Positions 39,050 to 51,364 of a stretch of 64,000 bases of DNA are shown piece after piece. Below the pieces are notes generated by a model that saw only the letters and a list, made by a program, of their open reading frames with translations, was not told where the DNA came from and did no database searches. The DNA lies in contig NC_086354.1 in assembly GCF_036324505.1 (NCBI RefSeq), positions 2,710,756-2,774,755 on the forward strand. The letters run 5' to 3'. Every line of letters begins with the position of its first letter. The first letter of the stretch is position 1. The translations under genes and the position numbers were made by a program. Source of the stretch: Eleginops maclovinus. Lineage: Eukaryota > Chordata > Actinopteri > Perciformes > Eleginopidae.

Positions 39050-40494
39050 AAAGAGACATTCATTATAGACGAACCTACAACTTAGTCTTGTTCTCCCCTC
39101 CGCCAGGACACCATAATGCTCCAGAGACAGGCCCCCAGTCAGGGACGACAGCAACTTTAATTCAGCCAGCACACATCCCAGCACCGGAAGTCACAACTAG
39201 TAGGTGGAATTTTCAGTCTAGGTTTTTGTACGGAAGCAACAGAAAGTTTGTTGATGCTAAGGGGAGTCAAAGAAGTCCTCTGGGGTTAGACCCTCTGTGA
39301 TGGGCATTGCACTTGCTATCCATCTTCCAGAGCCACTGCACGCACACTCTCCTCCGAGAAGAGTAACCCCTGGCAACGGAGGGAACAATGTCCAATGTTC
39401 TGACACTTTGAATCAAATCCGATAAACAAACCTGCACAGACCCTGTGACTTCAGAAAGCCACTGGGGCCGCTCTACTTCCTCATCCACTCAAATTGTACC
39501 AAAGTCAGATTGGAGCTGTAGTGAGTCACTTCCCCTGGAAGATACAATAAAGTGGTAATACAGGCCGGACCGGGGCTAGTCTCTACGCATGCTAGTTTCA
39601 GTAGCTATAACTGTCACACAATACAGAAATGACCAATGGGCCCACATCACGCCATATTTACGTTTATCCAAAAGGGGGCCAAACCCAGAAATGTATAGTT
39701 ACATTCCATGTTTAGGATAGCATCTCCCATAAGACTGTTTGACTTGATAGAAGTTACAAATATATATTTTTTATCGCTCAATACAACACTAACCAAAAGG
39801 TCACACAAGACAATGTATCTGAGCAGAGATCTTTTATTCATACATGAATGCATGTGGAACCATAGTTAATGCTTCACATATATTTCCTGAATGTGTAACA
39901 ATGAGCAGTACAGCCTCAGAGGCCTCACAGTGAGAATAAATTATCCACAGCATGCTGACACATTTTCTAGATGGCCATAGTTAAGCTGTAGAAAAAAATA
40001 AGCTTTTTCTCCTGTCTTTTCAAAAAATATGCTTTTAATAAAATAATAATGCATATTTGAAACATTTTGCAGTCAAATGATTTGCCCCATAGCTTTGTAC
40101 CTTTCTTTGTGGCTGTTTTATTACTTGTGATGCACTTTTATGCTTCTGCAGGACACACCGATAAAAGCCATTTAACAAGCAGTGAGTGTTGTTTGGTTTG
40201 CTGTGCAGCAGTAAGGAAGTCAGTTTGAGCCACGGGCTGCTGTGTGTTGTAACCAGATAAGTCAAAAATAAACCAGATATAAGAATGACAGCTGGCTGAT
40301 GAATATTTATTTATGTCTGCAAATCTATAAACACTTACCTTCTACTGCAGAGACAAACAGGGCTAGATTCAAGCCACTGCAGGAAATAATAGGAAGAATA
40401 AGTGACGCTTTAGGTTACAGACCGCAAGGTACAGCATGAATCCTAGTAAAAGTGTAGTCTTTATTCAAATCCTACCTCCAAACGTTTTACTTTA

Positions 40495-40645
40495 GGGTTA
40501 GGGTTAGCCGTTGGGCTTTTTTTAAAACATCTGTTTCTCTGTCTGCCCTGAATGTGTTTAATGTTTTGCTGATTTTACTGTAAAGCGACCTTAGGTGCCT
40601 TGAAAAGCGTCTCAAAATAAAATGTATTATTATAATTATACTTCG
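40495..40645 (+). repeat. L2-like LINE 3' UTR fragment
   Basis: TGTAAAGCGACCTTAGGTGC, CTTGAAAAGCGTC and AATAAAATGTATTATTAT follow the 3' UTR of teleost L2 elements (ttgtaaagcgaccttgggtg ... ttgaaaggcgctatataaataaaatgtattatt). ORF2 is missing. Confidence 0.5.
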
Positions 40646-42858
40646 TTCTGAACAGACATATAGGTAGGTACGGGAAACAGGATGTGAAGGTATGAAAGAA
40701 GGGGTTAACAATTTGGGATTGTTTCACAAAAAAGATGACATATGCATCATTTAATAAATGTGTTTTTAATTCAAATAACATTATTACAAACAGGCAAACT
40801 CAAAGGATTCCAAGGTTTATTAATCATACACTACAGGATAGTTTTGCCAATGAAACACTTAAGTCCCCGGCTTCTCCATCAATGCCACATACAATATACT
40901 GTATCCCATGAATAAATGAATAGACCCCAATAAAAAAAGTGCCATAGACAAACTGGTGCAAGTAAGGTGCAGGAATGAGTAAATGTATGCGTAAGATAGA
41001 ATAAGAGAAAGTTACCTTGTTCCTTTATCATCTTGGGGTACTTCATATAACTATAGGCAGGGGTTCAATTGCGCAGGGCTGTCCAGGGCTCAGCTCTGAC
41101 TTCACCCTCGCACATTTGTCATGTTTCTATAAAAAAACTATGTAGAAAACTATATAGATGCGAAAACTTTTCTCGTTTTTAACAGAGACTATATATTTAG
41201 GGTTCTTGATCATTCAGTGGTTGATTTGTGTTGACTTTATTTACCGTGAGAATTACAGCATACTTTGGGCCATAATTGCGCTTCCCTACAAATGAACTGA
41301 GAATTCCAGACAAATATTTTAAGCTATTCTAGTGCGCACGACGAATACAAAACATGGTTTTAAGGATAGGATGTCACTACTCATGTAGTTGCTTTTTACT
41401 GTTCTTTAGTAAGTGTGCTATTAGTATAATTTAAGATCTAAATTAATTCCAGTTTAATGAAATTCTTAAAAAGAAGGTTCTGCTTGTAATACTTTCTATT
41501 TTTATTGTCTCATATGGTGGCATTAATGTGTGCATTTGATACAGATACAGGACCAGTTGCTTTAGGGCCTTTGACCTGGGCTTCAGCCCAGGTCAAAATA
41601 AGGAGATCCTCGACCACGCCCCCCCATCCCCACACAGATCCCCCCAACATATCAAATCCCAATTTTACCCCTGACTATAGGGTAAATCTGTGTGTTAATT
41701 TCTCAATGGGACTGTGCATCGTCATGAATAATATCTTCGCTCTAGTTGGTCAGGTTGTTATGGCCACGGTGTAGATGATAATTTACTGCTCAATTGTGAC
41801 CCGCAACACATAGAGGCCAGACCTGATAACGTTTGAAAGAAAAACTAAAGTTTATTCAGAACACATGTTTAAGGCAATCCAAAAACCCAAACTATGTTTT
41901 GTAGGAGAACTGGCAAAAAAGAACTAAAGCTGGGGGAAGTCCAGACCAGCAACACCATAGGTCGTAGGACCCATAGATCCCCCTTAAACCAAAGAAATAA
42001 AACAACCCGTAAACTAAACTTAGAAATGAAACCGCAAACATTAACTACCATCTACCCCATAGAACTCAACCCCATAGAAGCCTCTTTTATGCGGAAAATA
42101 CTTCCGCAAGCAGATATTCCCTCGCTCATACCTCAGATATTTTCCACCACAGTTGGACCCTGGGCCATAGTTTGGACACCCCTTCTCTAACCTTTAAAAA
42201 ACCTATTTCTATTAAAACTATGAGGTTATAAATATTAATATCAGCGCTTCATTGTTTACTCAAACTGTGCAAATGAAGGCAATAAATATGTTTGGTTTGA
42301 AATATATCTTGATTTGAATCATTATTCCAGCCACCAGTACCTTCTCTGTTTGGTGATCCTCTTTTGTTTTCACAAGGAATGTATCCAAGGATCAATACTT
42401 TCTTGATGAGCCAGGCATTTCTAGTGACTTTTATATGTACTGTTGCTTCAAATCGTATTCACCTCCATGAGCGATTGAAAAAAAACTCTACCGATACAAA
42501 AACTCTCTGGGAACCATCCATCAGTAAACACATGTCTTTTTTGATTGATTGACATCTGACACAGCTAATGGTTATAGCCCTCTCTCTCTGTCTAAACAGC
42601 CATTGGATTATGCAAAGTTTTGACTGTCTGGACGACAGTTGAAATGCAGGACATCGTCTCAATTTGTGGGTGCAGGACAAAAGATATAATTCTGTCCAAG
42701 AGATCCACAAGCCGGAGGATTGAGGTACAATTAGATAAGGAGGCACAAAACAGAGAGCTAAGACTCTTTTTCAGTTGTATTCCAAACAACAATGCCTCTC
42801 TTTCTTCCTAATCAGAGAGATATGGGCTGTAGGAGAAACATGTTAGCATACTGTAGGG

Positions 42859-43759
42859 CAGGGATATTCAACTAAAATTCAATGAGGTCCAGTGAGGGAA
42901 ACTTTCCTCAAGCGAAGGTCCGGAACATCAAATGTGTGCATCTTAAAAGAGCTTCATTTTAGAACGTTTAAATAAAGAGCAGCAGCAGCTTGAGTTTCCC
43001 TTTCTCTTTGTTAACGTTTCACATCTTAACAGTTTCAGCCAATTATAGAACATATCAGTCCAAACACATCATAACAATGGAACAGTGTTAAGGTTTGTCT
43101 TCTGTCCCTCTTATATTCCACTCCCTCACTGTCTGTCTTTAGTTCAGTGAGAGGACTGAGCTCTATCCTGTCCGGCCAGGATTTTAAATCGGGGCTGAAA
43201 TGGTGTCAGGGCCATTCTCATGCACATGTGAAAGTGCTCATTGGTGCTCCACTCACCGCCTTCTCTCTCTGTCTCCCAGTAACTCGTCTCTCCCCTCACT
43301 CTTCCCTCGGTCTTCTCTCTCTGTCTGCCGCTAACCCGTCTCTCCCCTCACTCTTCCCTCCGTCTTCTCTCTCTGTCTGCCGCTAACCCGTCTCTCCCCT
43401 CACTCTTCCCTCCGTCTTCTCTCTCTGTCTCCCGGTAACTCATCTCTCCCCGCACTCTTCTCTCCGTCTTCTCTCTCTGTCTCCCGGTAACTCATCTCTC
43501 CCCGCACTCTTCTCTCCGTCTTCTCTCTCTGTCTCCCGATAACTCGTCTCTTCACTCACTCTTCTCTCCACCTTCTCTCGCTCTCTCCCGTTAACTTGTC
43601 TGTTCTTCTTGAGTTTATCTCCCTGTATTGTTCACTGGTATCTTAATTGTCCCGTCAAAATGAAAATCCCTTATTAATGTATTGATTATAGGTCCAGGTC
43701 CATATAGGTCGGCGCCAGGGTCCGGATCCGGACCGTGGTCTGCCTGTTAGTGAACTATG
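42859..43759. mobile_element. hAT-like element containing a minisatellite
   Basis: Starts CAGGGATATTCAAC and is flanked by CTGTAGGG (42851-42858) and CTGTAGGT (43760-43767), an 8-base target duplication with one mismatch. The inner sequence near each edge contains related aggtcc/ggtccgg blocks. The right terminus is imperfect. No transposase. Its middle is a 52-bp tandem repeat. Confidence 0.55.
43262..43600 (+). repeat. 52-bp minisatellite, about 6 copies
   Basis: Unit CTCTCTCTGTCTCCCGGTAA then CTCGTCTCTCCCCTCACTCT and TCCCTCCGTCTT. Successive units differ by a few substitutions. The pyrimidine-only strand bias is extreme. Confidence 0.9.
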
Positions 43760-44411
43760 CTGTAGGTGTTTATGTGCAGAACCTGCTGCGAGTACTGGTG
43801 GTTTACTAGCTGTTATTATCACAAACAACATAATTGCAGTGTGTAATGAGGGCTGGGGAAAAGGACACTTTGCCCAGAGCGAAGGATCATTTTCCGGGGG
43901 TACTGATGTCTAACGTAATTCTCTGAGTGATGCTTAAGACAAAGCAAAATTCATGGATCAAGAGCTGGCTGATGTGCTGATAATGTCTTTACATTGAGAA
44001 GTGTTTCAGGCTATTTCTATTTGCCATTAGTACCATAGTATTCAGCCCTGCAGATTCACTCACATGAGTAATGTACACCCCCTGTGCCTGTGAACCTTCT
44101 TAGCCCAAAAATTATTTGAGTAAAATGAAGTATTATTTATCATTTAGAACATATATTTTCTCCATAACCGGTATGTGTGAATAACAATTTGTTCCTTATT
44201 CTGCAAGTATGTACAGTAATGTTTCTAATGAGACATACTACAAGGTGTAATATATGGCAATAATTTAAGTCTATAGCTTTCAATTTCAAAATGTACTTGT
44301 GATAGGTTACAGTGTTTGCATTATGCCAGAGATGTATTGTGTTGAGTCCATAACAGGGCACTGGATGTAGGGCCTAGGAATGTGGGGAAGGGATATTTTA
44401 CAGGCCAAATA

Positions 44412-44832
44412 CACTGCCCGGCCAAAAAAAAGGTCATTAGCCTGTGGGGGCAGTGCTATGATGTGGGGTTGCTGCAGTTGGTCTGGTCTAGGTTCAGCAA
44501 CGTGCTCAAAGAATGAGGTCAGCTGACTACCTGAATATACTGAAGGACCAGGTTATTCCATCAATGGACTTTTTCTTCCCTGATGGCACGGGCATGTTCC
44601 AAGATGACAATGGCAGGATCCATCGGGCTCAAACTGTGAAAGAGTGGTTCAGGGAGCATGAGACATCATTTTCACACATGGATTGGCCCCCACAGAGTCC
44701 AGACCTGAACCTGATTGAGAATCTTTGGGATGTGCTGGAGAAGACTTTGTGCAGTGGTCTGAATCTCCCGTCATCAATACAAGATTTAAAAAAATGAATG
44801 CAAGACAGAAATAGATGTTGTGACATTGCAGA
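44412..44832 (+). mobile_element. Tc1-like deletion derivative, copy 1 (right end missing)
   Basis: Starts after TA with CACTGCCCGGCCAAAA. Within about 25 bases the terminal repeat jumps into the middle of a transposase (GTGGGGGCAGTGCTATGATG). Similarity to copy 2 stops after GCAGAAGCTTGTGGA (about 44840), so the right end is lost. Confidence 0.8.
44513..44797 (+). pseudogene. Tc1-like transposase C-terminal fragment, copy 1
   Basis: [38 protein letters not shown] (catalytic Asp) and [20 protein letters not shown] (catalytic Glu) form the C-terminal half of a Tc1 transposase. The N-terminal DNA-binding part and first catalytic Asp are absent. It belongs to a different Tc1 family from the intron 1 element. 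Confidence 0.85.
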
Positions 44833-44839
44833 AGCTTGT

Positions 44840-46851
44840 GGAATTATGTATAATTATGCAGTAAAAAGAGTTAAAAAAACATCAACCCCTTTGGACTCTA
44901 TAGACAGTGGCCTGGTTTTCTGAAACTCAGATCTGTGCAGAATGTCCTGTGACTTGCTTGTGACTCTGGATCTCCGACCATCAGTGATCTGAGATAAAAC
45001 TTCAACCTTAGCATCGGCTCAGCTGGCTTGGATTCTTTGCTGGGGTAGTACTACAAACAGTACTAGGAACTATCCAAAACTTCTCCTTGTTTTAAAACCC
45101 CCAAAAAGGGTCCGGTAAAGTTCTGTACTCAAGTCATTAACAACATTTAGTGAGGAGTTCAGCTGTTTCTCTGACAGCATTTCACAGCTAAACAGCTGAA
45201 GTACTATTAGGCAATGTATATACAGCTCTGGAAAAAATTAAGAGACAACTGCAGGATTATCAGCTTCTCCGGTTTTACTATTTATAGTTATGACTTTGAG
45301 TTGAACTATTATTAAAAATATATATTGTATTCTATCAACTACTGACAACATTTCTCTGTGCTGGAATTCAACAGACAATGGAATGGTTGCCATACATGTA
45401 GAGATAAAGATTTAAGAAACATTTGGAGTGGTCTCTTAATTTTTTCCAGAGTTGTATGTATATTCAGAACCCCCCAATCTCTTCAACAAAGACCAGCCAT
45501 GCATCTTTTTATTACTGGCCCGACTGTGGAGCAGCATCCCAACCTGAGGTTCCTCAAGGGCCGGTAACCATCGGCAGTGGTCAGCAATCCGTTTAACTTT
45601 TAGACCCTTTAAGACTTGGTATCAATTCACTTTGTTACATTTCAAACTATAGCCATAATTTAGTAAACCTACAAATGTATAGTTCAACATAAGAATCCTA
45701 CAATATGCTAGTTAGACCACCGTGAAACATACCAATCATAAAAATATACCATAAACTCCCAAATTGTACAACCTTTGCTCAAATGTAATAATAATAATAT
45801 ATATAATAATTTTTGCACACATGCAGAATATGATGACTAAAAATAAAATACAATGAAATAAATAATGGAGGACAAAAGAGAAAATGAATGAAACCAACTT
45901 AAAAGGGAATGTTGCTTCCATCCTTAATTAGTCTCACCTGTGACCCATTATTTAGTCTGTGCTCACATTCCCCACATTCCAGTTCGTCTTTGTACCTTCA
46001 ACAATCCAGCAGTGTTTTCCCAAAATGTACCTTCCACAGGTACCTGACCCAGCTTCGTTTCCTGACCTGGTTCCTGCTTTATCCTTGTCTGTTTTGGTTG
46101 CCCTCCTGATTGACCTAACCGTGTACTGAACCTTTGCTAGTAAAGAGTCCTCTACCTGTGTTCACTCACTGGTTACAGTATCGCTTATAAAAAGCTGATC
46201 TAAAAAGATGTGTATTTTGCTTTAAAATACACAAAACTTTATTTATAAAGTGTTAAGGTATTGTATAAATCAAGGTTAAGTAAAACAAAAGTAGAATAGT
46301 AACAGTGATAAGAATACCGGGCAACCAAAACGTAATATTTTGTGTCACAACATGTGGTTGTGTATTCCAGCTCACGTATGTAATGTATTTTATTCTTCTT
46401 GCTTTATGCTTTATATGCCATGCACATTTGTGTTGATGCTCGTGGACATATTGTGTAGGTGTCAGGTGAAGTGCAGTCCTCTCCATCTTCTCAACTGTTT
46501 ATACAGCACACTTCTCGTGGCCATTAGTCATCACAACACACGTTTTCACACAAACACACTCACATCTTCAAATGCATCTGTATATGCACCCATGTGAGTT
46601 CTCATGTTTATGCATATATTAGTAATGTGCACATGGGACTGCATATGTAAAAAGCATGTGGAGACCTACCTTCCCACACACTACACCTACTGTATACTGT
46701 ATGTGACCATTATGAGGTACCAAAATCACACATAATTAGATGAATCTCCATATTGATTTATTACACAAACAAACATCCTGGCAGTAATTCAATTGACGAA
46801 ACACGGCTCATGTAAGACACATTTTTTTAAACGAAACACCAGCTCCATATA
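44840..46851. other. Intergenic sequence around the 45.2-kb MITE
   Basis: Other than the MITE at 45223-45454, I see no feature in 44840-45220 or 45457-46851. The AT-rich 45770-45830 section contains ATAATA runs. Confidence 0.45.
45223..45454. mobile_element. Tc1/mariner-type MITE, 232 bp
   Basis: TA on both sides (45221-45222 and 45455-45456), with termini CAGCTCTGGAAAAAATTAAG and CTTAATTTTTTCCAGAGTTG forming inverted repeats. The interior has GGTTTTACTATTTATAG. The ends match a common teleost MITE that I recall starts cagctctggaaaaaattaag. Confidence 0.85.
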
Positions 46852-47374
46852 CACTGCCCGGCAAAAAAAAAAGGTCACCAGCCTGTGGGGGCAGTGCTAT
46901 GATCTGGGGTTGCTGCAGTTGGTCTGGTCTAGGTTCAGCAACGTGCTCAAAGAATGAGGTCAGCTGACTACCTGAATATACTGAAGGACCAGGTTATTCC
47001 ATCAGTGGACTTTTTCTTCCCTGATGGCACGGGCATGTTCCAAGATGACAATGGCAGGAGCCATCGGGCTCAAACTGTGAAAGAGTGGTTCAGGGAGCAT
47101 GAGACATCATTTTCACACATGGATTGGCCCCCACAGAGTCCAGACCTGAACCCGATTGAGAATCTTTGGGATGTGCTGGAGAAGACTTTGTGCAGTGGTC
47201 TGAATCTCCCGTCATCAATACAAGATAAAAAGAAATGAATGCAAGACAGAAATAGATGTTGTGACATTGCAGAAGCTTGTGGAAACGATGCCACAGAGAA
47301 TGCGTGCTGTAATCAAAGCTAAAGGCGGTCCAACGAATATTAGAGTGTGTGACCTTTCTTTTGGCCAGGCAGTG
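46852..47374 (+). mobile_element. Tc1-like deletion derivative, copy 2 (both ends)
   Basis: Left terminus CACTGCCCGGCAAAAAAAAA after TA; right terminus GACCTTTCTTTTGGCCAGGC then AGTG, its inverted counterpart. The right target base pair reads CA rather than TA. The 523-bp body is nearly identical to copy 1 and has the same internal deletion junction. Confidence 0.85.
46954..47238 (+). pseudogene. Tc1-like transposase C-terminal fragment, copy 2
   Basis: The same 94-residue frame as at 44513-44797 with few changes (for example SVDF for SMDF, SHRAQ for IHRAQ, LNPIE for LNLIE). Like copy 1 it lacks the DNA-binding domains and first Asp. An additional out-of-frame tail (MPQRMRAVIKAKGGPTNIRV, 47288 on) is the real C-terminus, showing a late frameshift. 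Confidence 0.85.
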
Positions 47375-50353
47375 CATGTCAGCATGTCCGAAAATATGGG
47401 ATTAAAGCTTTCGTGTTCTTTCAATGTTCCTAATAAACACCCCCTACTTGTCTCATACAATAAATTGTTGTAGCACCTTTAGAAATGTCCTTCAGCTCAG
47501 AATGACTCAGAGATGTGTGTCCTGATAGCTAACCTAACAGACACCCACATGAGCTGCGGCTGAACTCTTGTTGCAGCTGCAAAAAGTTCAATTACGATCC
47601 CTTCCCGATCTATCTCCAGCTTTACTAATGAAATGCAAAAAAAGCAACACAAAAATAAATGACTTTACCTAATAACTTTATTTTGTGACAAAAGTTATTA
47701 TCTTACCTGTTAAAAATGCCTGCACCATTGATGTTCTTATTCTTCTACTTATAACTATTTATAATGATAATAGTGATTAAATATTATAACATATTTATAT
47801 ATCACCATTTGAAAAAAATCAGCCCCTTCAATTTACGAAATGCAGGTTATATCTATGATTGAGAGATTACTCTCAACGGGGCTGCATGGTAGCTAGCAGC
47901 TAACGATGCTATAAGCAGAAACAATGTAAAAACACCAATCCTTTACATTATGTATTTATATGTTATTTTGCTCTTCTTTCATTTAACATTTAAAAAACAT
48001 GAACTTCTAGACACATGTTGAATTTTTCTCAACTTAACTAAATAGATTCCAAAACTAAACTGGATTGTTAAGTAATCTTGTAACTTAATATTGTGAGTTG
48101 AATAGTTGGGCATAAAGAAGATTTTATTCAAAGACAAATACTTGACTTTTAATGTATAGAACTTAAATAACAAGTTTATCCCTTCAAGTATTAAGTTATA
48201 TTCCCTCATGATTTCATTTTCAATTCATTTGAATACTGATTTTATAGTCAACCAGTTTACTTAAAATGATTGTATTACATTCAACTTATCTGGGCTCACA
48301 GTAGGATAGAAATTGCCCAGTAACACCCCTACCTTGTTGGGGTAGAGACACTTATTTGTGTTAGAGTTTTACCTCCCAAATTAGCTAGACTGCTCTAAGA
48401 TGAGGGGCACGAGTCGACAAAGACAGCACACTTGCCCAGAAAAGACATACACCTGTCAATCGAACAGCACATCATTTTTTACTCAAGCATAAGAACTTAG
48501 AACTCATTCGGCACCCTTTGGTGTTGGACCCCCTCACTTAAGGGACAACATGGACAAAAATAAAAGTGGCACAGGTCACCTACCATGAGGCACACCACAC
48601 TATCACAGTATACTCAAACTCAACAGTTATCCCACAGTTTAAAAGGGCCCAAAGAAAAAAACAATTGTAAGGAACAAATTGTTTGTTAAACAGTGGGTGA
48701 ATCCATAATCCTTGCTTGAGAATTTAAGGTAATAAAATAAACATGTGCATGTGACCTATAAGTAAAACACAAAGGGCAATATTTCAGTATTGCTTCAACT
48801 TCATTACTTAAGTGTGGATGTGAAAGAATACTGCATACTGTGCTCAAACACTTGAAACACTGCACTTACATTTCATATATTCATTGTTGGGTACAACGAT
48901 GGTACTTCATGATGTCATTGGTATGAATCTACCAGAAGAGGCTACTGGGCCATAAGGATAATGACTTTGAGTGTACTGTAGGGGCTCATGTTAATTGTAC
49001 AGAGTCTTAAGGATGTATATTTGAAGGGTTACAGTTTAAAAACAATACCAAATGTGAAAAAAGGAAAGACCTATTTACATGCATGGATGACTCTCTGGCT
49101 TTGCTCTTCAGAGTTTAGGTTAATCATGACTAGAGTGGAATTTCTCTGAGCATTTACTGCAAGTTTATTGGAAGCTTGGCCAGGGAAAACAGAAGGTGAA
49201 CAAACAAGTGAAAACAAGTATGCAGTCACATTGTATCCCACCATACATCCTGCCGCACAGACATTCTCTCCCCATAGGTATCCTCTCCAGGGCATGCGGA
49301 AATGTTTTAACTTTGATCACTTGCATTGTGTTTCGAGTCCTGGTTAACACATTCTTCAGCAAAAAAGCTGTAACATCACTGTCCCTGTCTTTCTATCTCC
49401 CTGACTTTGCATGGCAGAGGACACTAGGCCAGCCTAAACTCTTACCAGCTATGGATCTTGCACTTTGCATTTGCAGGTTTTGTAAATCAATTTTTTGTTG
49501 ATATAATCTCACACAAAGAGAGAGACATGTAATCTAAGACCTATCTAAATGATTCCTAACACGAAAAGGACAGTCACATATCAAAATATCTATATTGGCT
49601 AATGTTTGAATATCTTAATTTTTGTATGCTAATAAAAGTAGATGATATACAATAGTTAAAACATATCTTAACCGGGACTAACACTCCTTCACAAAACCAG
49701 TTGAGTTTGAGTGGTTCAGTTTTACCAACTGAACAAATCCAATAATGCTATGGCTCTTTTAGAAGGACTAATTAAAGCCCTTCTGAAATTAATCACACAT
49801 ATTAGTGATCAAGAATTAAAACTACTTTCCTTAAGACCTTCGATAAAAATGGCAGTTTTGGAAGAGGCGTCTGGCTGGATCAAAAAAGTAAATTGGTGTT
49901 TTTTAAAGAGACAGAGGAGGTCAAGAACTGACCGTAAGCAGGCTTTATGTGTTCTTCTTTTCATAATACATTTGTTCATTCATTATCACGCATTATTGGT
50001 CTTAACATCAGATCTTAGAAAGCCATCCTATCATTTAAAAAGAAAGTGGAATGTCTTTCTCTCACATTCTGAAATGACATTACGTTTTGTGACAAATTGT
50101 GCTTCTTTTTTACTTTTGAGAAGGATGAAAGAGAGGTTGTGAGAGGGAATCTAAAGGATGACATTTTGATCATGTGGCATACACATTCAGCCCACTCCAT
50201 TCAGGGTCCAAACCCTTCACTCAAGCATTCTTCAGCAGGAGGTGAAGTGACAAACACACAAATCTACTCCGACAGTCACCAGTCCTGCAGCAAGGCATCC
50301 TGCACATCGACTGCAGGTATGGGAGAGATGATGTCATAATGTGTGGGAGTTAG

Positions 50354-50355
<2 letters not shown>
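47375..50355. other. Intergenic sequence, nothing recognised
   Basis: Three kilobases of AT-rich sequence without a family motif, RNA gene or transposon end that I could identify. Confidence 0.45.
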
Positions 50356-50403
<48 letters not shown>

Positions 50404-50414
50404 AGGGGGGGGGG
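50356..50414 (+). repeat. (TG)n plus G-run
   Basis: About 23 TG units followed by GGAGG and a run of 10 G. A run of about 16 C follows at 50473-50488, so the two homopolymers can pair. Confidence 0.92.
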
Positions 50415-50764
50415 TTGTCATATTGAAATGAAGAAAGTAGCTGCATAGAGACGATACATATTAAAGATGTATCCCCCCCCCCCCCCCCATTTGTGTTTAT
50501 TGTTCTACATAACACAGTTCAACAGGTTTTGACATATAGAGCATTCTGACAAATTATCACAATTTGCGCAATCATTTAGCTGATGTAAATCCTTTTCTTT
50601 GGACTGATGTATATATGTTTAATTATTCTAACAGCATTTTTTATGATTAAACAGATGATGATCAGCTGTGAAAGATAACAGGAAGGACTTTGAATAAGTG
50701 TTATTTTTTTGTCTTCAGCAAACATTTGTAAAAACCGGTATAATTTTATCTATTTGCCAGCCTA

Positions 50765-51360
50765 TAGAGTCCTGTTGTGAACCTGGAAATGTTGAGTAGC
50801 CCAACGTTTTATAATAGAAATGTATAGTACGGGTCCCCAGCACATAGACCTGCCAGATGCTAAATTGCATATGTGGGGCAATTAATTAGCTTAAGTGATG
50901 TTAATTAGCATTAATAAGCATTATAGCCTTTATGGACAACAGCTCAAAAAAGTCATTTTGTACAATATTGGAGTGGTTTTGGGGGTTATTGAGGATATTT
51001 TCCAGATCCAAAATGTCAGTTGGCACCTGAAAGTGGCCATATTTGTACTCTTGGTGGAAGTTTTGGACCAGAGGACGCCGGATCGTTTCTATTGGAGAGA
51101 TCGCTTATCTATTTGAAACAATTGTCCACAGTTGAGGTAATATTTTTTAATGTTGTGGTCTCCACACGGCTCATGCCCTGGCCAATCAGTTTGTGCAGAA
51201 TCCAGCAGGTATCCTGTTCAATAATAAATGTAATTGATGCTAATTTTGCACATCTGTCAACGAATGCAAGTTAGCATCCGGCAGTTTCGGTGTGCTGTGG
51301 ACCTGTACTATACATTTCCAACATACAACTTCGGGGTAGACTCAACATGCTCGCAAGTAG
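50765..51360. mobile_element. Terminal-inverted-repeat element of unknown family, copy 1
   Basis: Left: GAAATGTATAGTACGGGTCC then CCAGCAC. Right: GTGCTGTGGACCTGTACTAT then ACATTTCC, its inverted counterpart; the match extends outward through GTTGAGT and its complement. A homologous copy lies at about 58053-58560 in the same orientation. No transposase is seen. Confidence 0.6.
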
Positions 51361-51364
51361 ACTA

